A stretch of DNA of 6,103 bases, from NCBI GenBank assembly GCA_049699975.1, contig JBNAWB010000211.1:1-6103 (forward strand), in the 5' to 3' direction. How positions within the stretch are numbered: position 1 is the stretch's first letter; each line of letters opens with the position of its first letter. Made by a program: the position numbers and the translations under genes. Source of the DNA: CAZAGD01 sp049699975 (GTDB lineage: Bacteria; Desulfobacterota; SM23-61). A model generated the notes under the pieces. That model was given only the letters and a program-made list of their open reading frames with translations, did not search any database and was not told where the DNA came from. This document shows, piece by piece, positions 1 through 6,026 of the stretch.

Positions 1-77
1 CTCCGCAAAGAACGGCGGGGAAATACTTGTCTATACCAGATAAACATAAATAATATCTTCCTGTTTTTAAAATAGAT
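1..77. repeat. Dispersed repeat, copy 1 (direct repeat of 6027-6103)
   Basis: This stretch matches 6027-6103 in the same orientation over 77 positions with four differences (window positions 22, 30, 45 and 56). Both copies begin CTCCGCAAAGAACGGCGGGG and end in TTTTTAAAATAGAT. The match runs to both window edges, so the true repeat may be longer. No reading frame lies in it. Part of it forms the inner inverted repeat at 14-92. A non-coding dispersed element of MITE or REP type is the likeliest explanation; the class is inference. Confidence 0.9.
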
Positions 78-92
78 GTCTATCTCCCCGCC
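14..92. repeat. Imperfect inverted repeat, inner arms 14-34 and 72-92
   Basis: The arm at 14-34 (GGCGGGGAAATAC...) and the arm at 72-92 (...TATCTCCCCGCC) are reverse complements at 16 of 21 positions, separated by 37 nt of AT-rich DNA. The GC-rich ends (GGCGGGG against CCCCGCC) pair perfectly, so a transcript or single strand could fold into a long hairpin. The second arm of the other copy would lie just past the window end. Such arms are typical of small non-autonomous mobile elements. Confidence 0.75.
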
Positions 93-118
93 CGTACCTA
101 TGAAAGAATAAGGGCCTC

Positions 119-148
119 ATTTTAATGAGCCTCTCCCCCTCCCGCCTG
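119..148. repeat. Outer inverted-repeat arm (complement of 5959-5988)
   Basis: Read against the reverse complement of 5959-5988, 23 of 30 positions agree. The last 14 bases (CCCCCTCCCGCCTG, 135-148) and the first eight (ATTTTAAT) are identical. Its place outside the inner arms suggests it is the right outer end of the repeat element, with 5959-5988 the left outer end of the next copy. It is non-coding and lies 123 nt before the efp start. Confidence 0.7.
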
Positions 149-237
149 AATTAAGCTGAAATTTAAAAAGTGATCTACGGTCAGTCCCCTCATATCTTGA
201 TTTTTTATTATTTTTCTGCTAATCATGGGAAAAATTC

Positions 238-267
238 TTACCCTTAAAAATCCAAAAAAGGGGGTAA
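238..267 (+). promoter_or_regulatory. Possible hairpin enclosing the efp ribosome binding site
   Basis: TTACCC (238-243) can pair with GGGTAA (262-267), extended by two G-U pairs (244/261, 245/260) around a 14-nt A-rich loop. The right arm contains most of the efp Shine-Dalgarno sequence (AAGGGGG, 258-264), which sits 7 nt before the ATG. Pairing would hide the ribosome binding site, so translation of efp could be modulated. The pairing is visible in the sequence; any regulatory role is inference, and the stem is short. Confidence 0.4.
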
Positions 268-271
268 AGTC

Positions 272-835
272 ATGGTCCTTGCGTCCAATCTTAAACCCGG
301 CATGGTTTTAAAATTTGAAAAAAAGCTTTATAAAGTTTTATCAACAGAATACCATATGGGTGGCGGCAAGATGGGCGGATTAGTTCATGCAAAATTAAAA
401 GATCTTAAGACTGGTCTTTTTCTGGATCGCAAGTTTAAGCCCGAAGAAAAATTAGAGGATGTGGACTTAGCGCGGAGAACGATGGAATATTTATATAAAG
501 ATGCCGATGGCTATTATATGATGGATCCTGAATCTTACGAACAAATTCAAATAAGTCCGAGCATGCTGGAACCTTTTGATCCTTTTTTGCAACCGAATAT
601 GAGATTGGCTGTCGAATTTTTGGGGGATGAACCTGTAAATGTCCTCTTTCCCGAATGGGTTGACTTGGAAGTCGTCTCTACGCCTCCCAGCTTGAGTAGT
701 CTGCAGGACGAAGTATACAAACCAGCTACGCTGGCTAATGGTATGGTCATTCAAGTGCCCCAATTTATTAAAGAGAAAGATATAGTTCGGGTCAGTGTGG
801 CTACTAAAAAATATTTAGAAAGGATCAAAAAATAA
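272..835 (+). CDS. efp: Translation elongation factor P
   Basis: EF-P binds the ribosome between the P and E sites and relieves stalling at consecutive prolines. The 187-residue length and three-domain layout are standard: a KOW-like N-terminal domain (about 1-65) and two OB-type domains. Family landmarks include KLKDLKTG (41-48), FPEWVDLEVV (126-135), KPATLANGMVIQVPQFI (150-166) and the C-terminal YLERIKK. Lys33 lines up with the modified Lys34 of E. coli when counted back from the conserved KL that follows. The tip reads MGGGKMGG instead of the usual PGKG, with one extra residue before the lysine, so the modification state cannot be guessed; no epmA, epmB or ymfI-type gene is present. The ATG follows AAGGGGG by 7 nt. 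There is no clear terminator before the next gene 80 nt downstream. Confidence 0.97.
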   Translation: MVLASNLKPGMVLKFEKKLYKVLSTEYHMGGGKMGGLVHAKLKDLKTGLFLDRKFKPEEKLEDVDLARRTMEYLYKDADGYYMMDPESYEQIQISPSMLEPFDPFLQPNMRLAVEFLGDEPVNVLFPEWVDLEVVSTPPSLSSLQDEVYKPATLANGMVIQVPQFIKEKDIVRVSVATKKYLERIKK

Positions 836-915
836 TCTTCGCCAAATTTTTCCGCAAGAAACTAATACCTTTTCTATAAAAATTATTATGGATTATCTGA
901 AAGGAGGCCAGCTTC

Positions 916-2388
916 ATGATTAAAGGTGACGAATATCGGGCGCGTATTGCCAAACTTAAACCAAATGTTTATATGGGAGGACAATTAGTTGATCGTTTTG
1001 ATCCCCGCTTAATTGGGGGCATTAATATTATGGCTGCCACTTATGATTTTGCTTTTGATCCTGAATTTCAGGGAATCGGCGTGGCCATATCCCATCTCAC
1101 TGGAGAGAAAATTAACCGTTTTTGTCACATTCACCAAAATATGGAAGACCTGCTCCTAAAGCAGAAGATGACCCGCCTTTACTGCCAAGAGGTCGGGGGC
1201 TGTATCCAAAGGTGTATGGGTATAGATGCTTTAAACGGTATTTCCATCGTATCCTACGAAGCAGACCAAAAATACGGCACAAAATACTACGAGAATTTTA
1301 AAAAATTTATGGAGCGAGTACAGAAAGAAGATCTGGCTCTAAATTGTGCCCAGACAGATGTCAAAGGTAATCGTCCTTGGCGACCTCATGAGCAGAAGGA
1401 TCCCGATCTTTACTTGCGCGTGGTGGAAAAAAGAGCAGATGGTATCATCGTCAATGGAGCCAAGGCCCATAACTCGTGCTCTGTTTATGTAGATGAAATC
1501 GTGGCTATTCCTACCCGCTCCATGACCCCGGAAGAAAAGGATTGGGCTATAGCTTTCGCCTTACCTGCTGATTGGGAAGGGGTTACCATTATAAATGCTG
1601 CTTATTACCCGCCTAAGAGAATGCAACTCCATTGTCCATATGAGAATTTCGGTATAAGTCATTCGATTACAGTTTTTGATCATGTTTTCGTGCCTTGGGA
1701 AAGGGTCTTCCTATGCGGAGAAACAGAATTAGCTGGTAAATTGGCTCTTCTCTTTGCCCTCTATCATCGGCATAGTTACACAGGCTGTAAGGCGGCCTTG
1801 TCAGAGATTCTCACAGGGGCCACAGCTTTGGCCGCCGAATATAATGGCATTGATCGAGCCCAACATGTGCGGCACACTTTGGCCGACATGATCCAGGTCG
1901 TTGATCTCATCTTCGCCGCTGGCGTGGCCAGCGCTGTCTACTCTAAAAAAGCTCCTTCCGGCACGTGTATTCCTGATTCTAATTTCTGTAACGCTGGGCG
2001 GATGCTGGCCGGAGAATCAATTTATGGCGAATATGAAGCTTTGGCGGCCATCTCAGGTGGTTTGACGGCCACCCTGCCTGCCGAAGCGGATTTCTATAAT
2101 GAAAAAACAAAACCTTATTTAGAAAAATATATTATGCGGGTACCTGAAATTCCGGCAGAATATCAGCATCGCGCTTTTCGTCTTTTCCAAGACATGATGG
2201 CCTCAGCATGGGGCGGTCATAAATTGATCGATGCCCTCCACGGCGGCGGTTCGCCGGTAATTGAAAAAGTAGCTATTTACCGCGATCATGATCTGGAAAG
2301 GTCTAAAAATATAGTAAAAAAACTTGGTGGAATTCCCTATAGCGGATCCACAAAAACATTTGAACGCAAAATCCCTTGGCTAAGTTAA
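916..2388 (+). CDS. 4-hydroxybutyryl-CoA dehydratase-like FAD/[4Fe-4S] protein, divergent active site
   Basis: This 490-residue protein belongs to the fold shared by HpaB-type 4-hydroxyphenylacetate 3-monooxygenase and 4-hydroxybutyryl-CoA dehydratase (AbfD), which dehydrates 4-hydroxybutyryl-CoA to crotonyl-CoA by a ketyl-radical route. Cys96, Cys100, His284 and Cys291 match AbfD cluster ligands Cys99, Cys103, His292 and Cys299; HpaB oxygenases lack these, so an anaerobic dehydratase-type enzyme is favoured. Tyr288 and Lys292 match AbfD Tyr296 and Lys300. The segment KDPDLYLRVVEKRADGI and GAKAH (181-185) are strongly shared. However, AbfD Glu257 falls on His249 and Glu455 on Asp439, so the substrate may differ. 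The tail is also about 14 residues longer than in AbfD. AAGGAGG (901-907) lies 8 nt before the ATG. No promoter was found in the 80 nt after efp. The next gene follows by 13 nt, suggesting an operon. Confidence 0.85.
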   Translation: MIKGDEYRARIAKLKPNVYMGGQLVDRFDPRLIGGINIMAATYDFAFDPEFQGIGVAISHLTGEKINRFCHIHQNMEDLLLKQKMTRLYCQEVGGCIQRCMGIDALNGISIVSYEADQKYGTKYYENFKKFMERVQKEDLALNCAQTDVKGNRPWRPHEQKDPDLYLRVVEKRADGIIVNGAKAHNSCSVYVDEIVAIPTRSMTPEEKDWAIAFALPADWEGVTIINAAYYPPKRMQLHCPYENFGISHSITVFDHVFVPWERVFLCGETELAGKLALLFALYHRHSYTGCKAALSEILTGATALAAEYNGIDRAQHVRHTLADMIQVVDLIFAAGVASAVYSKKAPSGTCIPDSNFCNAGRMLAGESIYGEYEALAAISGGLTATLPAEADFYNEKTKPYLEKYIMRVPEIPAEYQHRAFRLFQDMMASAWGGHKLIDALHGGGSPVIEKVAIYRDHDLERSKNIVKKLGGIPYSGSTKTFERKIPWLS

Positions 2389-2401
2389 GGAAGGAGAGAA
2401 A

Positions 2402-3334
2402 ATGGATTATCAAGCATTCGTAAGAGAACAGATTGAATACATCAAAAAAGAGGTAGGTGACGGTTTGGCCATCAATGCTCTTAGCGGCGGTGTGGATAGC
2501 TCAGTAGTTACTGTTTTAGGTCACCGAGCTTTGGGAGATAGATTAAAGACTGTTTTCATCGATAATGCCCTCATGCGCCAAGGAGAGCCCGAAAGGGTTA
2601 AACAAATTTTTGCTAAAATGGGCATCCCCGTGCGCTTAGTGGAAGCCAAGACTGAATTTCTGAACGCCTTGAAAGGATTGACTGATCCTGAAGAAAAGCG
2701 CCAGGCCATAACCAAGACTTTTTACGCCAAGGTCTTTAAACATCTGGTTAAAGAAACGGGAGCAAAAACTCTATTGCATGGAACTATCTTGACCGATATT
2801 GAAGAGACTGTAGCTGGTATAAAGCGCCAGCACAACATTCTGGCTCAAATGGGTATAGACCCCGAAAAAGAATTTGGCTACAAAGTTTTGGAGCCATTGC
2901 GTACCTTAAGAAAAGACGGGGTTAGGGAGGTAGCCAAATTATTAGGATTGCCTGAAGAAATTACGAAAAGAATGCCTTTCCCTGGTCCTGCTTTAGCAGC
3001 GCGCATCGTCGGCGAGGTTACCGAAGAACGTCTCGACCTTATTCGCAAAGCTACCGCCATTGTGGAAGAGGAACTTCAGGAAAGCGGAGCATTTCAGTAT
3101 TTAGCTGTTTTACTTAACGACCGAGCCACCGGAATTCGCGACGGCCAAAGAGAATTCGGTCAGATCATTGTAGTTCGCTGTGTATATAGCGTAGACGCCC
3201 GCACAGCCACCGTAGCCGAACTTCCTTGGGGGAAACTGCACCATCTCAGCCAGCGGATTACTTCCCTTAAAGGGGTGAATCGCTGCCTTTATGACTTGAC
3301 CCCCAAGCCACCGGCCACTATTGAGTATATTTAA
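2402..3334 (+). CDS. GMP synthase-type ATP pyrophosphatase (GuaA C-terminal subunit-like), stand-alone
   Basis: In GMP synthase this domain adenylates XMP and replaces the AMP with ammonia. The protein has the PP-loop SGGVDSS (28-34), FIDNALMRQGE (52-62), FLNALKGLTDPEEKR (86-100), a FPGP loop (193-196) followed by ARIVGEVTEE, and the C-terminal dimerisation domain ending KPPATIEYI. At 310 residues it has the size of the separate synthetase subunit known from archaea; the glutamine amidotransferase domain of ordinary bacterial GuaA is absent and no partner lies in the window. Several usually constant positions differ: IKRQHN for IKSHHN, GPALAAR for GPGLAVR, ARTATV where TAH is normal, and Ile310 for the final Glu. 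AAGGAG sits 5 nt before the ATG, and it follows the dehydratase by 13 nt. It may be an ammonia-using GMP synthase or a paralogue acting on another substrate. Confidence 0.85.
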   Translation: MDYQAFVREQIEYIKKEVGDGLAINALSGGVDSSVVTVLGHRALGDRLKTVFIDNALMRQGEPERVKQIFAKMGIPVRLVEAKTEFLNALKGLTDPEEKRQAITKTFYAKVFKHLVKETGAKTLLHGTILTDIEETVAGIKRQHNILAQMGIDPEKEFGYKVLEPLRTLRKDGVREVAKLLGLPEEITKRMPFPGPALAARIVGEVTEERLDLIRKATAIVEEELQESGAFQYLAVLLNDRATGIRDGQREFGQIIVVRCVYSVDARTATVAELPWGKLHHLSQRITSLKGVNRCLYDLTPKPPATIEYI

Positions 3335-3339
3335 TTTTT

Positions 3340-3777
3340 TTAATTATCTAAGCGTTTAATGATGGGGATTTTGAGGAACTTTACTCCTTCCTCCTGTAAG
3401 ATTTTTTCTTCTTCGGGAAGGGCCATTCCTCTTATATTCCTTTGCGGGGCTTCACCAAAATGAATTTTCAAAGCTTCGCGGGCGAAATCTAATCCTACAT
3501 CCTCGAAATTCTTTTCCACGTATTGGCTGATCATCTGCATCAACTCTAAAGAAACGTTTCTTTCTGGATTGGTTTCTTTACTTCTATCTTCGCGGCGCAA
3601 GCTGCCTTCCTTATGTCGTCTGATAGCAATGGGAGAGATAGCTTTTTCGACATGATTGTCTTCACAAATCGGGCACATAATTAACCCAAAGGCCTTCTGC
3701 TCTTCAAAGGACTGGTTGCTTTTAAACCAGCATTCGAATCTATGTCCGTTTGCACAAACCAGGTCGAAAGCAATCAT
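3340..3777 (-). CDS. DUF1178 family protein, putative zinc-binding
   Basis: The family has no established function. The 145-residue protein shows the family pattern: an N-terminal MIAFDLVCANGHRFECWF with Cys8 and His12, a CPIC knuckle (Cys35, Cys38), a charged linker (about 53-74), and a C-terminal block FEDVGLDFAREALKIHFGE (91-109) ending in an EEGV...IPI motif. Cys8, His12, Cys35 and Cys38 could form a zinc-ribbon-like site (inference). A frame opens three codons earlier at TTG (3786). The ATG at 3777 is preferred because AAGGAG then lies 9 nt upstream, while it would abut the TTG, and because the family N-terminus starts at this Met. It has its own promoter, and its stop lies 5 nt from that of the GMP-synthase-like gene facing it. 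Confidence 0.88.
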   Translation of the reverse strand: MIAFDLVCANGHRFECWFKSNQSFEEQKAFGLIMCPICEDNHVEKAISPIAIRRHKEGSLRREDRSKETNPERNVSLELMQMISQYVEKNFEDVGLDFAREALKIHFGEAPQRNIRGMALPEEEKILQEEGVKFLKIPIIKRLDN

Positions 3778-3801
3778 TCTTCTCAACTCCTTCTAAAAAA
3801 T

Positions 3802-3830
3802 ATTATAATTTTTCCCTGATTTTCCGTCCA
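3802..3830 (-). promoter_or_regulatory. Sigma70-type promoter for the DUF1178 gene
   Basis: On the minus strand a perfect TATAAT (3807 to 3802) lies 17 nt after TGGACG (3830 to 3825; 4 of 6 to consensus). Transcription would start near 3795, leaving a leader of under 20 nt that contains the AAGGAG ribosome binding site. Confidence 0.65.
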
Positions 3831-3885
3831 GTGAATTTTTTAACGAACTTGTTCTTTCCCTTTGCTCATTGAATTATTAAAAAGG

Positions 3886-3915
3886 TTGACAAGAGTTATT
3901 TTTCGAGCTTATAAA
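3886..3915 (+). promoter_or_regulatory. Sigma70-type promoter for the DUF362 gene
   Basis: A perfect TTGACA (3886-3891) is followed after 18 nt by TATAAA (3910-3915; 5 of 6 to consensus). The start would fall near 3922, about 40 nt before the ATG at 3963. It is divergent from the DUF1178 promoter, with the two -35 boxes 55 nt apart, so a shared regulator could bind between them. No clear operator palindrome was seen there. Confidence 0.7.
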
Positions 3916-3962
3916 TTAATTATCCTTCGTAATTACAATTGTTGAATTTCAGGGGGCTAAAA

Positions 3963-4880
3963 ATGACGAAAGTAGCCTTAGTAAAAGGAGATGATCGGCA
4001 AAAGAATATCCGCCGCGCTCTGGAGCTAATAAAAGAAGAAATTAAGTTAAATGGAAGGCATCCAGTAATAAAAATCAACATGGTTTCTACCTATACTCCT
4101 TTAAGCGCCACTCATCCGCAAGCCGTGCGTGCCGTGGTAGAGTTTCTAAAAGATATGGGGGAAAGTCATATTACCATAGCGGAGGGAGCAACTTTGGGAA
4201 CAACCGCCCGCGGCTTCCGGGAATATGGTTATTATGACCTGGCTAAGGAATACGGCTTGGAGTTGATCGATTTAAATGAATCTTCTTCCTGGAAGATTGC
4301 TTATGTGATCCATCCCGACCTGAAGCCGCACCCAGTAAAAATAGCTCAAGAAATGCTAAATCCCCATAACTACATCATCTCCCTGACCCGCTTGAAGACC
4401 CATTTACAGGTGGGAGTTACGCTCACGGCCAAAAACGTGATCATGGGTTCCATTCTTATCATGGATAAAAATCGGCTGCATCCTACTGAGGCCGGAAACC
4501 GGGTCTTGGACTTCAACCTTTTTAGTATCATGCAACATCTGCATATAGACTTGGCCATTCTCGACGGCTTCGAAGGAATGGAGGGCAATGGACCAATTTC
4601 CGGTGAACCAGTAAAGCACGAAGTAGCTATTGCTGGAACAGATTTTTTAGCAGTCGATAGAGTAGGAACCGAAGTAATGGGCATTGACTTCGATATGATT
4701 CGTTATCTCAATTTTTTATGGGACCAAGGTTTCGGCGAAGGCGACCTGCAGAAAATAAAAATTATCGGAGATAATATCGAAGATTGCCGCCTTGCTTATC
4801 GTCTCTCACCCCGCTTTCTTAAATGGCGACGCCAAGAACAAAAAGGGCTATATCAAGATTTAGCCTGGAACCTTGGTTAA
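3963..4880 (+). CDS. DUF362 domain-containing protein
   Basis: The domain is widespread in anaerobes and has no settled biochemical role. The 305-residue protein shows the family blocks in order: a KVALVKG start, VIKINMVS (35-42), SATHPQAVRAVVEFL (48-62), an AEG turn (73-75), GYYDLAKEYGLELIDLN (89-105), SLTRLKTHLQVGVTLTAKNVIMG (140-162), and DGFEGMEGNGP with GEP (201-215), then AVD (230-232). Many relatives carry a 2x[4Fe-4S] ferredoxin segment; here there is a single cysteine (Cys275), so no cluster is expected. No signal peptide or membrane segment is evident, so it should be cytoplasmic. The frame opens at TTG (3939), but the ATG at 3963 is chosen: AGGGGG (3951-3956) lies 6 nt upstream and the family N-terminus begins here. 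It is transcribed alone from its own promoter and converges on the FAH-family gene. Confidence 0.9.
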   Translation: MTKVALVKGDDRQKNIRRALELIKEEIKLNGRHPVIKINMVSTYTPLSATHPQAVRAVVEFLKDMGESHITIAEGATLGTTARGFREYGYYDLAKEYGLELIDLNESSSWKIAYVIHPDLKPHPVKIAQEMLNPHNYIISLTRLKTHLQVGVTLTAKNVIMGSILIMDKNRLHPTEAGNRVLDFNLFSIMQHLHIDLAILDGFEGMEGNGPISGEPVKHEVAIAGTDFLAVDRVGTEVMGIDFDMIRYLNFLWDQGFGEGDLQKIKIIGDNIEDCRLAYRLSPRFLKWRRQEQKGLYQDLAWNLG

Positions 4881-4903
4881 AGGCTTATCCAAAATTTATA
4901 AAA

Positions 4904-5893
4904 TTATCCAATCTTATTTTGCAAAAATCCTAACCCAGAAATCTTTGCTTTAACTATATCCCCCTTTTTTAAAAAGAATTTATTTGGATCTGGTTTACGG
5001 AAGAAAGCTACACCCCCAGGAGTGCCGGAAGTGATTATATCACCAGGCTCTAACGTCATTTGCGACCAATATTCTATTAGTTCAGGAACTTTAAAGATCA
5101 TCTGAGCCGTAGAGGATTTTTGCCTGGGCTCAGCCTCATCATTAACCCAAAGTTCCATTTCTAAATTGTGGACATCGGGAATTTCATCTTTAGTCACTAA
5201 GTAAGGACCTATAGGGGCAAAGCCATCAAAACTTTTTCCTAAAAGAAGAAGCCTCTTCTCCATTTCTTTTAATTGGATATCCCGCGCGCTTAGATCATTC
5301 ATAATCATATATCCCGCTATGTATTCATAAGCTTTTTCCTTGGGAATATTTTTCCCCTTCTTGCCTATTACCAAGCAAAGTTCTATTTCGTAATCCAGTT
5401 GGTTTATAGAAGAAGGATAAGGTATAAGATCGTATGGACCGGTTACTGCCGAAGAGGCTTTTAAAAAACCCACAGGTATTTCGGGAATGGGCATTTTGTT
5501 CTCTTCCGCATGATCACGGAAATTTAAGCCCATAGCGATAATTTTGCCTGGCTTAAGAATGGGGGCTTTCAAATTAATCTCTGGCCGCGAAAATATTAGC
5601 GGCTCACCCCGTAATCCGCGCAGAGGTTTCTTCTGTGCTTTTTGCCATTTTAAAAAATTCTTATAGGTGCTTTGCGCCAAACTCATGGCCGCCCTTCCCT
5701 TCTCCAAAATTTTCTTTATATCCCCAGCCATTAGTTCGGCAGCTAACTCATATGCCTTCTTTTCTTTCTCTTTTTCTTTTAAATAGAAGGCGGCGGCCGC
5801 AGGCAGATCTAATATGAAATTTTCATCCAAAAAGATTCCTGCTTTCAATTCCCTGGTTTTGCTTCTTTTTAGTTGGTAAGTTACTAATTTCAT
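4904..5893 (-). CDS. Fumarylacetoacetate hydrolase (FAH) family protein
   Basis: Family members cleave or isomerise 2-oxo/enol acids: acylpyruvases, oxaloacetate decarboxylases, and hydratases or isomerases of aromatic catabolism. The 329 residues comprise an N-terminal region (1-110) with a Lys/Glu-rich helical stretch (KEKEKEKK, 39-46) and a catalytic FAH domain (about 115-329). Expected metal ligands are Glu169, Glu171 (YEIEL) and Asp200 (NDLSARD). Other conserved elements are GLNFRDHAEE (122-131, catalytic His128), GKSFDGFAPIGP (219-230) and the GDIITSGTPGGV loop (284-295). The site looks intact, but the substrate cannot be named. The ATG is preceded by AGGAGGG at 7 nt. No convincing promoter was found in the 210 nt upstream, which hold the repeat element. 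Its stop faces that of DUF362 across 23 nt. Confidence 0.93.
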   Translation of the reverse strand: MKLVTYQLKRSKTRELKAGIFLDENFILDLPAAAAFYLKEKEKEKKAYELAAELMAGDIKKILEKGRAAMSLAQSTYKNFLKWQKAQKKPLRGLRGEPLIFSRPEINLKAPILKPGKIIAMGLNFRDHAEENKMPIPEIPVGFLKASSAVTGPYDLIPYPSSINQLDYEIELCLVIGKKGKNIPKEKAYEYIAGYMIMNDLSARDIQLKEMEKRLLLLGKSFDGFAPIGPYLVTKDEIPDVHNLEMELWVNDEAEPRQKSSTAQMIFKVPELIEYWSQMTLEPGDIITSGTPGGVAFFRKPDPNKFFLKKGDIVKAKISGLGFLQNKIG

Positions 5894-5958
5894 TTAAAAT
5901 CCCTCCTAATAAAAATTCTGGCTGTCTAACAGTTTTAATATTTTTCGCCAGCAGGAAA

Positions 5959-5988
5959 CAGGCGGGAGGGGGGAGGCGAAATTAAAAT
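5959..5988. repeat. Outer inverted-repeat arm, G-rich (complement of 119-148)
   Basis: CAGGCGGGAGGGGG (5959-5972) is the exact reverse complement of 135-148, and ATTAAAAT (5981-5988) that of 119-126; overall 23 of 30 positions agree. It stands 38 nt before the second 77-bp repeat copy, where the left outer end of the element is expected. The 5961-5977 core is a pure-purine run apart from one C, nearly a mirror repeat, with four G tracts of two or more. It lies 66 nt upstream of the FAH-family start. Confidence 0.7.
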
Positions 5989-6026
5989 CGGCTGGGAAAT
6001 GACCATTTCTCTCTTACCCACCTGCT

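Noticed and set aside
111..132. Hairpin CTCAT-TTTA-ATGAG with an outer AGG/CCT pairing, considered as a terminator for an upstream gene
   Set aside because: The stem is only five pairs before a 2-nt bulge, and it is followed by a C-rich stretch with no T run. It overlaps the outer arm of the repeat element, which explains it better.
1..148. CRISPR array suggested by repeats at the window edges
   Set aside because: There are only two copies about 6 kb apart with genes between them, no regular spacers and no cas genes.
197..225. TTGATT followed by TAATCA, considered as the efp promoter
   Set aside because: The -10 candidate matches consensus at only two positions. The nearby TATTAT (206-211) has no -35 box at proper spacing. 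The efp promoter is left uncalled.
491..763. Antisense frame of 90 codons within efp
   Set aside because: It lies entirely opposite conserved EF-P coding sequence, has no family resemblance and is best read as a shadow.
3325..3345. T-rich run between the convergent GMP-synthase-like and DUF1178 genes, considered as a bidirectional terminator
   Set aside because: There is no GC-bearing stem beside it; only A-T pairs could form, so no intrinsic terminator is supported.
4370..4684. Open frames on the minus strand inside DUF362 (up to 104 codons)
   Set aside because: They are antisense to a well-conserved gene, have no convincing ribosome binding site and resemble no known family.
4881..4911. 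Direct repeat TTATCCAA (4886-4893 and 4904-4911) between DUF362 and the FAH-family gene
   Set aside because: Eight bases in an AT-rich convergent gap is within chance, and no further copies or hairpin support a function.
5994..6011. Small hairpin GGGAAAT-GACC-ATTTCTC upstream of repeat copy 2
   Set aside because: Seven pairs including a wobble, no T run and no gene ending nearby; probably part of the palindromic repeat element.
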